DNA from: Vandiemenella viatica
Taxonomy: Eukaryota; Arthropoda; Insecta; Orthoptera; Morabidae
DNA length: 64,000 nucleotides
Assembly: GCA_031002005.1 (NCBI GenBank)
Contig: JARYHS010008074.1
Span: 267,841,930-267,905,929, forward strand
Reading direction: 5' to 3'
The notes beneath the pieces were generated by a model. The model was not told the DNA's origin, did no database searches, and was given only the letters and a program-made list of their open reading frames with translations. Below are positions 11,498 through 22,327 of this stretch, in pieces. Position 1 is the stretch's first letter. Every line of letters starts with the position of its first letter. A program made the translations under genes and the position numbers.

Positions 11498-12797
11498 CGA
11501 GGGTGAGTCAAATGAAAACCTTAAATTTGTAATAAAAAATCGAAATTTCACGCCGTTATCCTGTAAGTTGGTAAGCGTGCTACAAGCAGCGTGCATAATG
11601 GCCTATAGGTGGCAGCATAGTGCAGATGCACAAATACCATCACAGTATAAAGATGGCTGCCCCAATTGAGACTTGCACCGGGGAAGAACAGCGTTCTGTT
11701 ATTCGGTTTTTGAGTAGTGAAGGTGTGAAACCTATTGAAATTCATCGAAAAATTAAGGTTCAGTACGATGATGCATGTTTGTCACAGCAGCAAGTCTATG
11801 AATAGAGTAGGAAGTTCACAAATGGTGTGACTTCAGTGGAAGATGCTCCTCGTCCAGGTCAGGCGCAACGAGTTGTGACTCCACAGAATATTGCAGCAGT
11901 TGAAGCCATAGTGATGGAAAACAGCCGAGTAACACTGAATGACATTTCAGAATGTTTAAAGAATATTCATGGGTCAGCACACCACATTGTGCATGATGTG
12001 CTCCACTTTCACAAAGTGTCTGCAAGATGGGTGCCACGGCAGCTGACTCCTGAAATGAGAGAACGACTTGTTGATGCTTGTGAAGAACGTCTTTGGCACT
12101 TTGAAAGAGAAGGTGATGGCTTCCTTGCAAGAATTGTTACTGGGGACAAAACCTGGGTTCACTTCCACCAACCGGAAATGAAGAGAGAGAGCAAGGAATG
12201 GCACCATTCCTCATCACCAAAACCAAAGAAGTTTCAAACAGAACCATCAGCAGGGAAGGTTATGCTGACTCTCTTTTAGGAGGAAAAAGGTGTCATTTTG
12301 GAGCAATACATGCCTAGAGAGACCACTGTCACCAGCGCATCATACACAGATCTCCTAAAAAAAATCATCTTCGGCCTGCAATCAAATCAAAGCGACGTGG
12401 ATTGCTGTCATCAAATGTCCTTTTTCAACAATGCAAGGCCCCACACTGCCCGTACAACAGTTTGCTACAGTCACAGACCTGCATTTTGAGTGTCTTCCTC
12501 ATCCACCATACTCACCAGACCTTGCCCCAAGTGATTTCCATATGTTTGGACCACTCAAAGACGCAATGGGAAGAAAGAAGTTCTGTTCTGTTGAAGATGT
12601 ACGCCACGTAGTGCATGTGTGGTTGCACGGACTACCAAAAGAATTTTGTTCTAAAGGAATTTATGCACTTTGTAAGCGCTGGAGGACTTGCATTGAACAT
12701 GGGGGAGATTATGTTGAAAAGTGATACAGCTTTGTACCACTTCTGCACAATAAATAATATTTAAAAAATATTAAGGTTTTCATTTGATTCACCCTCG
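11498..12797 (+). mobile_element. mariner transposon with intact terminal repeats
   Basis: Terminal inverted repeats of about 28 bp (CGAGGGTGAGTCAAATGAAA at the left, one mismatch in that stretch to the complement at the right) are flanked by TA at 11496-11497 and 12798-12799. The 1.30-kb length is that of a complete mariner. One transposase gene fills it. The well-preserved ends suggest a fairly young insertion, although the gene is broken. Confidence 0.9.
11653..12724 (+). pseudogene. mariner transposase (pseudogene)
   Basis: ATG at 11653 opens a helix-turn-helix DNA-binding domain (TCTGEEQRSVIRFL to YDDACLSQQQVYE). A stop at 11803, where relatives have Trp, interrupts it. The second frame (11827-12279) has the linker APRPGQ, the HxxLxxxKVSARWVPRQL block and the first catalytic Asp in VTGDKTWVHF. 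A stop at 12277 follows, then a frameshift near 12355. The second catalytic block reads FNNARPHTA, with Asn where active enzymes have Asp. The third, YSPDLAPSDFHMF, is intact, and the protein ends at 12724 with GGDYVEK. Length is about 345 codons, as in the family. Two stops, a frameshift and the Asp-to-Asn change make it inactive. Confidence 0.9.
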
Positions 12798-12799
12798 TA

Positions 12800-15280
12800 T
12801 ATTCACTCTCTACTTCATTTCTTGAATATCACCAATTTATATTGTCCCATGTTACAGATTGGAGCTCTTTCTGCTAACTTTCTACCTGTACCAAAACAGT
12901 TTGTCACTCATCTCCTAACTGTTCGGAGTCTTAACACTCGCATTACAGGCCATAGGTAAGAGTTGGCTGTGTTCATATAAGAGCTCTTAATTTAACGCTA
13001 AGGAATGTCACATGGACAGTTACACAGGTGTAATCAAGCATGCAAGATCTGATCAACCACAGAGGAAAATTGTAACAGTTGGGGATTCCAAGATAAGGAA
13101 GGTTAAGAAGGCCCATAAAGAAATGGTAAGATGTAAGTAGAAGAAATCTGTTCATTGTACATCCAGGGAGGCTTCACCTAAGATGTGAGACAGGCCATCT
13201 CTAATGAGGTATAAAGCCACGAGGGAAAAAATGGCTATCACAGATGCCTCAGAGGATACAAGATACAGTCAACTGTCGTGAGAAAATGGGGCAGCTGAAC
13301 AGATTAAATCTGCAACCATGAGTGCCAGATAAAGGAGATAACAATCTGAAGCATTATTAAAGAACAGGACATGTTGGAGTGTCCATTCAATTGATGATCT
13401 TTGACTTACATTTCCTGATCTTTGACATTGGGTCAAGTCACTTAGAATACCTTTAAGTAGGAGTGCACTATATATTACTCACACATTTGGTGAAATGATG
13501 TGGAGTGTATTGGAGGAATTTTTTTTTAGTTTAATGGAACATTCCTGAGCAAGGAATATGACCAAGAACATGTGAAAAAATTCATCTTCACATTTCATGC
13601 CCAAGCTGAGCCCAACAGTTAAAGGTTCTTCTTATCAATTTTATAGGTGGTTGTAATAAAAAATTGCATTCTTTTTACTACTAGTTATAGTATTATGTAA
13701 CAATTTAGTTGGCTGGCACACACTATGACTTGTGTTGGCAATAATAGGTATGGTGTATTACTTAAGGCTTGCAGGATCAAATCTTCTATTAAATCTATTC
13801 ACAGGCCACATTCAATTTCACAGTTGATTTATTCATCCAACACATACATTTATCCCAACCACCACCACTAATTATACTTATTCCTTCTGACCGTGGACAA
13901 GGCAATACAGTACTTTATTTCCTCTGATTTCCGGTTCTGACCACGCTTCTGATTACTGAGTCTACACACTGTGTTAACACTTTTCACTGCTGCTAGCTTG
14001 TACTTTATCATGAGGCAAAGCCTTACTGTGATTAGTGGACAACATCTTCTTATTTTTAAATCCACTGGACAATCATACAAGGCAAAACAGGCCCACTCTA
14101 CAATAACACGTGCCGCACTGTGACATGCGCCCAATACTCACAGCAGCTTGCTTCTGACCGACTCTCTCGGCAGCTAGGCTCAGACTATCTCAACAATTAC
14201 TTTTTTCCCAATGCCTCTGCTCACAACAATGCCTCGTGGCAAAACTCAACTTTACAAATAATATACCTGGCTTAATACTGTTTCGCTACAATTAGTGATT
14301 TCCAATACAATTTATAAATAACAATTGGGAAGAAGACTGATTCAAACTGGATACATATTTGAAAGAAATGTTTAATAATAGCACCAACATTTTGTGAAGG
14401 ATAGATAGCAATCTGCTGGAGATAGTGAATGGAGGTAATGAATAAAATCTACTGTGTTATGAAACAGAAGTTGATTCGGTTTGTGAAATCATATGAATCA
14501 TACTCATGACAACCTCAAAAAACCATTGGTGACATCAGTGGAAGTTGTGTGTGGAGCTCAGAGGGAATTATCTTGAGAGAGAGAGAAAGAGACCACAAAT
14601 TTTCTTTTAGCACATATGAATTAGTGTTATTTAGTGTTCAACCTTGGTATATCACCTTTTGAAATAAAACACATTTCTAGAATTTTGAACTTTGTGTAGT
14701 TATTGTTTTCAATATCACTTACAAATTACAATAACAAAGAAAAGTAAAAAAAATGTAAATACTAATTTCAAACCCTTCATTCCTGAAACCATCTGTTCTG
14801 TTTAAAACTTTCTTGATTTTACTGGCTCTTTACAGAAATCTGGATCAAAATGGTTTGCTAACCTGTTAGAGCTGCTGTTTCATCATCATCTACAGCTGAA
14901 ACACTATTCAAACTCAAAGTTCGAGGAGTCGAAGTAGTAAATACATCAGAAGAGAGTGTCGAAATGCTACCATAATGATCAGACCTGAGGGAGAAAAGTG
15001 ATAGAAATGTTAAATGAACATAGAATATCAGAATGCTGAATTAGATTTTCATTATTTTTATTTGCTTTATTAAGTAAAATTAGTATTGCAATTAGATTCA
15101 TGATTCTGTGATGATTGTTTCAATCCTTTTAATACATTAATTGTTATGGTAAATTACTGCTAGAGAATACAAAAATATTTATAAAAATTAACAACACTGT
15201 AATGAATATTTAAACACTTAACATTGTCATTTTTATTAATTATGAACTAATGTGTCTGTTCCAATTTTCCTACACACTTA
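12800..15280. other. Mostly unassigned DNA with a possible ORF1 esterase scrap
   Basis: At about 13065-13150 the plus strand reads IVTVGDSKIRKVKK, resembling the GDS block of retrotransposon ORF1 esterases of a family different from copies 1 and 2. Nothing nearby confirms it. A GA-rich run lies near 14575-14590. No other feature is recognised. Confidence 0.3.
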
Positions 15281-16590
15281 TACAGGGTGTTGCAAAAAGA
15301 TCTGATGGGCTTAAAGTAAAAACAAGTTGAAAAATAAGTGATACAAAATATTTTATTGCTTAATCCAGAAGAGTGTTCATGTAAATTAATTAAAATAACA
15401 TCAGAACAACCAATTTCATTTGTTTAAGATGTGAAGATAACATCCTTTAAATGATGTCCATCTTTAACAAAGCATTCTTCCAGCCTTGTACTGAAGATGT
15501 CGAATGCCTGCTCTAACATTGCATGAGGCAGGCTGGTGATTTCTTGGCAAATAGATTCTCTCAGTTCATCCAGTGTGAGGGGTTTCTTTCTGGAAACTAT
15601 TGCTTTAAGGAGCACCGACAAGAAAAATTCACAAATGCTAAGGTCTGGGGAGTGAGTTGGCCATTCAATGTCCCCAAAATGTCAGATGACTTGGCCATGA
15701 AATTTGGCTCTCAAAACGCCCATAACCTTATTGGCTATATGGCACCTTCCTGCACACTAAACAATTTCTCTTAAGTTCAGGGATCAGAAAGATTTGCAAC
15801 ATCAACAGATAATGTTGCGAATTCAACCACCCTCTTCAAAGAATTATGGCCCAATGACACAACTTTTCAGTACTCCACACAACATGGTAATCTTAGGACT
15901 ATGCAGAGGATATTCATGCAGTTGTTCCAGATATGTAACTAACCAATAATGAAAGTTCTGTTTGTTTACATCACCATCCAGATGGAAATGTGCCTCGTCG
16001 GTAATCATGAAAATTTTTTCATCAGTCAATGCAGTAATAATTTCTTCTGAAAGTGCTTTATGCTTTGCATAGTCATTAGACTGTAACTGCTGAACACTAG
16101 CCATTTTGTATGGGCAGAATTACAGATCAAAAAGCAATATTCATCTTACAGAGTGGTCAAGCAAGTACAAATCAGCAGCTTGTTTATTGGCCAGCCACTT
16201 AGGGCTGGCTTCCAAAGCTTCTCTTACATGATAGATATTCTCTGGCATCTGAGCTGACCTTGGACGGCCTGTCGACTTATTTTTTAATGCTGGACAAATA
16301 TCTCTGAAAGTTCTCATCTATAGCATAATTGTGTTACGAGTTTGACTCTTCCTCTGAGACCAACATAAAAATGTCTTTGAAACTGCTGCTGAACATGAAT
16401 GCAGGAATTGTTACTTTTAAAAAATGCCTCGACAACAAATACATGGTGCTCACCTGACCACTGTTCTATGGCTACTACAAAAGCCCATGTGTGGGCTCTG
16501 GAATGCGCCTATCTCCACCACCCCCCACCATCTATTCGCTCAACAGTATGGCAGTGAAAACCATCAGATCATTTTGCCGCACCCAATGTA
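15281..16590 (-). mobile_element. IS630/mariner-superfamily element
   Basis: The left end reads GGGTGTTGCAAAAAGATCTG and the complement of the right end reads GGGTGCGGCAAAATGATCTG, each next to a TA-containing border (TACAGGGTG at 15281 and the complement of CACCCAATGTA ending at 16590). The 1.31-kb length fits the superfamily. A decayed transposase reads on the minus strand. Confidence 0.75.
15427..16317 (-). pseudogene. IS630-superfamily transposase (pseudogene)
   Basis: From the right, an ATG at 16317 gives MRTFRDICPALKNKSTGRPR, part of the DNA-binding domain and its GRPR hinge. The frame at 16104-15844 contains the first catalytic block (ITDEAHFHLDG, then VNKQNFHYW) and HSPKITMLCGV. Near 15650 the stretch THSPDLSICEFF matches the last catalytic block. 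The frame at 15621-15424 is the C-terminal tail (LTLDELRESICQEI to DGHHLKDVIF). The family cuts at TA. Several frame changes and stops mean it is dead. The tail and the DEAHFHL block mark a mariner-like lineage different from the 11.5-kb copy. Confidence 0.75.
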
Positions 16591-16969
16591 AACTCTGTGT
16601 GTATATTGAAATTATTTCACTGTATATATCAATGGATGTAAGAATAAATTACAAGAATTTTGCAATAAACAGTTTTTGCCACACACATTGCAAAGGATCA
16701 AAAAATTATCTCTACGTAGAAAGTGAAATTATACATCAAAGTAATTTATAAAATTAATGAAGAGAGAGGAAAAAAATGATAAAAGCAACTCAGTATAAAA
16801 TTTTTATGATTTTGCAGACGATTATTGGAACTAAGTCAAGGTACATAAAACACGCCATTCTTTAATAAACTAGTGCTTGTGGATAAGTTTTATATTCACT
16901 TACTTACAATTATAGATATAGCTACAAATTATTTATATTTGTATATTTTATATATTTCTGAATTTACAA

Positions 16970-17312
16970 TGTACTACAGGAGAAGCAGGAGGACAACAAC
17001 CATAAAGGAGAGACAGAAAAAGTCAAAACTTGAGAAGAGTAGAAGAAGTTCTGTGTAAGAAGAAGGGTGGAAAGGCACCACATTGATGAACGGATTGTGT
17101 ATATGGTAAGAGCTGCAGGAATAGTAGGAAAGCTGTTTGAATGTACAACAGGAGAAGCAGCAGGACAACAACCATGAAGAAGAATGAGAAAAAGAATGAA
17201 CTTGGGAAGAAGTAGCAGTTCTGGGTAAGATGAAGGGTGAAAAGGCACCAAGCATTGATAAACTGAGTGTGGAAATGGTAAGAGCTGTGGTCATATTATG
17301 TCATGATAAAAT
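16970..17312 (+). repeat. 172-bp tandem duplication inside the RTE remnant
   Basis: Two adjacent units start with TGTACWACAGGAGAAGCAG (16970 and 17142) and end with ATGGTAAGAGCTG (17103 and 17275). They differ at scattered positions, so the duplication is not recent. Confidence 0.75.
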
Positions 17313-18110
17313 TGAATTAATCAATAATTGTATTTATAGTAAAGCAGGAAGGAATTTAAGAATTATAGAGGGATCGCATTGATCTACCTCTCTTATGAGG
17401 AATATGAGCAGATGCTTGAGAAAAGAATGCATGGCTGTGTTAAAGTGGAACTAAGAGAAAAGCAGTATGACTTCAGAACAGGTAAATTGATGGGAGACTT
17501 GATATATGTGATGTTGGAATATCATTATCAGTATGGGTAGGAACTGTTGTTAATATTTCTTAATACAGAGAAAGCATATGATTGCATACATGGGAGATAT
17601 GTGTGGGAAGCTATGAAAAACAAAGAAGTTAAGAAAAAATTAGCAGTGACACAATTATACCAGGGAAGTGAGAGCTAATTGAAAAAAAGGGGAAGAGAGA
17701 AAGGATTGGCTGAAGCAAAGAAAATGGGTATACAAGGAAGTGTCCTCTCACCACTACATTCTTTTCATGATAGTCATGGATGTTATAATGAAATAGCACT
17801 AGGATGGTAGAGGAAAATATAATGGTGATGGCTTGGTGATGTAAGGGGGTGATGAAGATCAGTGGCATTTGGATTAAAGGATGGCAAATGGATGAACATG
17901 GTATGAAATTTAATTTGAAGAAAAGTTAGCATATCTTAAAAACCAAAAAAAGAACAGGATAAACAATAGAACTGTGATGGCAGGAGAACAGCTGAAGATG
18001 ATGAATAATTTCAAATACTTGGGAGTGTTGTAGAGGAAAGTGAAAGGAACGGTGAAATAAATGAAAGAGGGAAACAGTCAAAAGCTTTTTAAAGAGTGAT
18101 AGAAGCTTGA
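16970..18110 (+). pseudogene. RTE-like retrotransposon reverse transcriptase remnant
   Basis: At 17345-18040 the plus strand encodes, with stops, an RTE-type reverse transcriptase: YRGIALI, then LEKRM, REKQYDF, a palm segment NTEKAYDCIH and, near 18010, FKYLGV. The catalytic YADD block is not legible. Upstream, the linker before the polymerase (KAPSIDKLSVEMVRA) appears twice because of a 172-bp tandem duplication (16970-17141 and 17142-17312). The ends of the element cannot be placed. Confidence 0.6.
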
Positions 18111-19425
18111 ACCAAAATACACATAAATATATTATGTGACAAATTAAATAAATGTATGAGAAGAAATGTTTATGCTCTCTGTCAATTCATGCACTGTTCA
18201 TAACAATAAACTATCACACCAGCTGTGATCACAGTCACTTTAACTGCTAGTAAACTACTTCAACATTCATACAGTTGCTTGATGGTAACCACCCAGAAAC
18301 TTATTTCTAGAATATATATATCGGCTTCTGTTTAAACACAATATAAAATGGACAATATGACAGTGCTTCACCTACCACTGACTAAAAACACTAATGTTTG
18401 ACTCACAAGTTATTTTTTAAACAACTGCCAACACAGCCACTGATACTTAATTGGATCTTTCTTTTATCCTCAGATTACGAATTCTAGCTAGTAACACAAA
18501 CAATGGTCACATTAATACAAAACAACTCACCCAACAATGGCCTTACATACTTCACGAAACATTCTTACTACATCTAAGTTTACCATTCTCCTCTGTGCTG
18601 TAACATTGTACTCTGATAAAATCACTTAAATTCACCAATGAAACTGTCATCGACAATAACTCTTCACTTTCCAGAGCAAGAGTGTCATGTGGACCCTAAA
18701 AATCATCATACAAACCCTCTCTTTTCATGTGTTTCCATTAATGTTGCATGCTCTTCTGAAATAATTACATGTAAGAGAAAATCCTGTCCCATTACAGCTA
18801 GAAGGAAATGCAATGTAAGCAAGACATGCAAGTAAAGCCAACTAGTGCATACTAATCAAAATAAAGAAATGATTAATATACAAAAACTGAAACCAAAAAG
18901 ATATGGAGAAAAATTAAACAGAAATGAAGTGTTTGTAATGATTTCACCAATTGTTATTATTAATAGCTGTGATGAAACTTATGCTTTAATATTACTTTGG
19001 CTATGCATCTATGTATGTGTTATGCAAAATTATTACATTAAATTCTTTCATTAATTGAGCTATCTTGCAACTATTTATTCAAGTTCCAAATATCCACTAA
19101 CAAACAAGCCAAAATAATAGTTTTTGATATGTTAAAATGTATCCTCCATCTAGCTTATGATAATAATTACCTGCTTAAGATACTTGATGTGTTTATTAAG
19201 AACCCAACTCCTCCATTCAATTTTATTCCTAATTTCTCATTCTGTTATATTTCTGTGTGGATGATTTCACAATATGGTATTTTGGCTATTTCTGCAAAAT
19301 ACTCCACAATGGACTCATGAAAGCATTTGTTTATTATTTATGTCATTTTCACATTCTTACTAAGTTGACTCCATCTTCATTCATCAGAAATGATACCAAT
19401 ACTAGTAGATTAAATATAAAAATAG
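18111..19425. other. Unassigned AT-rich DNA
   Basis: Short open frames of 63-72 codons occur but none has a domain or an element boundary. Nothing is identified. Confidence 0.45.
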
Positions 19426-19930
19426 GATCGGATGCAATAGGAGAAGTAACTGTTACTTGGGAAGCAAAATTATAACCGATGGCGAAGCAGGAATGATGTT
19501 AAAAGCAGAATAGCACTAGCAAAAAACGCCTTCATGAAAAAGAGAAACGTTTTGATTTCAAATATTGATCTATGAGGTAGAAAAAACTTTTTAAAACTCT
19601 CTGTGTGAAGCACAGCACTACATGGTAACGAAACTGGGACTTTTGGAATACCAGAAATAAAGAAAATTGAAGCATTTGAAATGTGGTGCTACAGAAGAAT
19701 GCTGAAAATTAAGTGGACTGACAAATTAAGAAATGAAGGAGTTTTGGAAATGATGGGTGAGAGAAGAAGTTTGTGGAAGAAGCTTACAGAAAGAAGAGAC
19801 AGGCTGGTAGGTCATATTTTGAGACATGCTGGATCGGTTAATTTGTTAGTGGAGGGATCTGTCGAAGGTAAAATGTGTAGAGGAAGACAGAGATTAGAAT
19901 AAATGAAGCAGATACTTTAGTATGTAGGTT
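19426..19930 (+). pseudogene. RTE-like retrotransposon, ORF C-terminal remnant
   Basis: The stretch starts with a YLGSKI-type block near 19453. It continues RIALAKNAFMKK at about 19510, the FEMWCYRRMLKIKWTDK block at 19675-19730, and ERRDRLVGHILRHAG, EGSVEGKMCRGRQR at 19795-19900, a tail characteristic of RTE/BovB-type proteins. It overlaps the upstream RTE remnant at the YLG block, so it is a separate copy. The 73-codon frame at 19681-19902 is the best-preserved part; earlier positions have stops and a shift. Confidence 0.7.
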
Positions 19931-20369
19931 GTAAGGGGTATGTATAAACGAAGAGGTTAGCACAGGATAGGCCACCAAAATTTCTAGTTCCTTATGCAGT
20001 AATAATATACTCCATGAAAATTTTCTTCTTTTTCTGTTACTGATTCTTCACTTAGATGAATCAAATATTACTATTCTCATGCTTCTTCTTTACTATGATT
20101 TTTCAAAACTAATATGTTTCCTGTTCATCTCCCAATTATTGAGTGTACAATTTATTCATTAATTTTTGTATTGGAATTATCATTTTTACCAAAATTCGTA
20201 CTATCTCTGTATAGTTCTCATTTCCTTTTCACTGATCTGTTTCCCCACCACTTTTTACCTAACATACTGTATCTGCTAAATTTCTGAATTGATGCCTTTT
20301 TCTAGCTAAATGTCTTTTTTTTGCTTAACACTTTAGTAAATCTTTTAAATTTCTTAGGATCACTTACTC
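19931..20369. other. Unassigned AT-rich DNA
   Basis: Contains no recognisable coding region or repeat terminus. It separates the RTE remnant from CR1-group copy 2. Confidence 0.4.
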
Positions 20370-20379
20370 CCAATTGGAA

Positions 20380-20742
20380 AAAAAGGGTTCTGCTGTTGGA
20401 AGAAGCCATGGGAGAGGTGTAGGCCCTCTTCTGCGGGATCAGTTAGGTGCAGGATACCAGGTCACAAGTTTTTTTCAAATCTAGTGCAATATTAGGTCAG
20501 GTATTAGAGGATATAGGTTCACTTTGCAGGAGTTTCACTAAGGACGATACAGTAGTGATAGTGGGAGGTGCAGGAAATAGTATTGATAGAAACGCGAGTT
20601 ATAGTATAGAGAGTGACCTGAGGAAGGTGGTGAAGGAGGCACAGCATACCAGGGTGGAGCTCATGCAGGTCCTAAGTTGCCATGACCGGCCACAATTGAA
20701 CTATGCTTTGAGGCGGGTTAATGTGGAAACGGAAGTGCTATG
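20380..20742 (+). pseudogene. CR1-group ORF1, copy 2: esterase N-terminal part
   Basis: Reading through, 20392-20420 gives VGRSHGRG, the SGNH nucleophile block with the usual GDS changed to GRS, then GPLLRDQLGAGYQV and, near 20550, DDTVVIVGGAGNSID, the GxN block. The sequence after 20560 matches copy 1 closely, so the two copies share a parent. Coding is cut at 20742 by the hAT-ended insertion and resumes at 27556 with LLGKGISSVLG. The 5' sequence shows where the truncated copy 1 would continue. Confidence 0.7.
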
Positions 20743-21619
20743 CATTGGCGTAGCTAGGGGGGGCGGTGGGGGCGGTCCGCCCCGGGTGTCACCAGTTTGG
20801 GGTGACACCCACATTTCGAAAATAGTAATCGAAATTAGTGTGACACAAAAAAAAAACTTCTTTTATCCTTTGGTGTCGAAACACGTCTACTTTTATTGTT
20901 ATGAATTTTGTTTTTAGGTTGATCTAGCGCTTTTTCAATGCGATCCAGTGGGCTGTGCTCATTCGTTATAGTAGAATATAATTGTTGGCAATACCGTGCG
21001 CTTAAACAAAGAGAGCACCGCTCTGTAGCTCCAACAATCACAAGAAATCGTTCATTGTTGTGATTGCCGTCCGTCACTGTTGTTTAGTTTGTTTGAAGCG
21101 GTGGATATAATGTAAGTTTTCTTGTATAAAAAGAGGATGTTTTAAAAATTAAAGTTTATATATAATTGCTAAAATCATAGTAATTAGACAGTTAAATTGT
21201 AAATCCTCGAAAATTTTAGAGAAAATTTGAAATGAAAACCAAGCTATGTCGAATACGCTTAGTCTAGGTTTTTAAAATTGTTTTGTTTATTTAGAATTCC
21301 ATTAGCTTTCAAGCTAAAATTTACAAGTGCTTTGAAGTTTTTCTAGTAATTTTTGAATTATTATCTGACAGATTCGTGATGTACAAACTGAGTACATTTC
21401 GCGTTATCCGATTTACATTCTGCGTGCCTGCCTATTATCGACGGTGCACCTACATTCGACGTGAATCGTATCATGTTCGAATTTATGCTAGTAAAAACTG
21501 TGGCATTAAACTAGCATACTGTCAGGTTTCAAATCAATCTAACGGTCCAGTGTTCGTTGATGGTATCGTCCGTCGTTGGTAGCAGTTTTTTAAAGCTTGT
21601 GTTTAAAACAGTCGGAACC

Positions 21620-21805
21620 GTAACTGTGTGTATATAACTGTACGTAAATTATATATATTTAAAACTGTAAGGAAATGAAATGTAAATTGTTAAACTATGT
21701 AAATAGAACTGTAAAGTAATGAAATGTGAATTGTCATAAAACGCAAAGAACTTGGCTATGTGGCTGATAAGGCCGAAGCCATTTAAATAAATAAATTTTA
21801 AAAAA
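21620..21805 (+). mobile_element. Short retro-insert with 10-bp target duplication
   Basis: AGTCGGAACC is repeated exactly at 21610-21619 and 21806-21815. The 186 bp between them ends GCCGAAGCCATTTAAATAAA and an A-rich tail, as for a SINE or the 3' end of a non-LTR element. Internal near-repeats (AACTGTAARGAAATGAAATG) occur at 21663 and 21709. The family is not identified. Confidence 0.7.
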
Positions 21806-22327
21806 AGTCGGAACCCCGTATCTTGCTAGCGAAATCGTAACATTAGTAAGCACTTAAATTCTAGGTTCATGTAAGTTTGCTATGCTTTCTTTCTTCTGAT
21901 CGAGAATATGCAAATATGATCGCGATGAAAGAAATAAGCGTATGATTCTCTATGAATTTTCCATAATAAATTTAGAGAAGAAGAAAATTTGTATTATGGG
22001 TAACCCCTCTGTCGAATACAGGTGTGTTCCTTAAATCGACAGGGATGTCGAACTTTTGTTCCTGGTCAAACTGAGCGAACATTCAAACCGTTTACATTTT
22101 TATTTATATGCTACATAGCGGTTCTATGTAAAATTAACACGTGAAGACGGTCTTCAGTACATACAATGTCATATTTAGAAGTCTGTAGCTACGTGTATCT
22201 TAGGCGGATAGTAAAATACTTCACTGTGAAGTACTTCATGTAAAGACGTCAGATACCGCAAAGGCATGTTCTTATATTACCTAAGCCGTTTTTTAAAAAA
22301 AAAAAAAATCGTTGATTTTATATTGCA

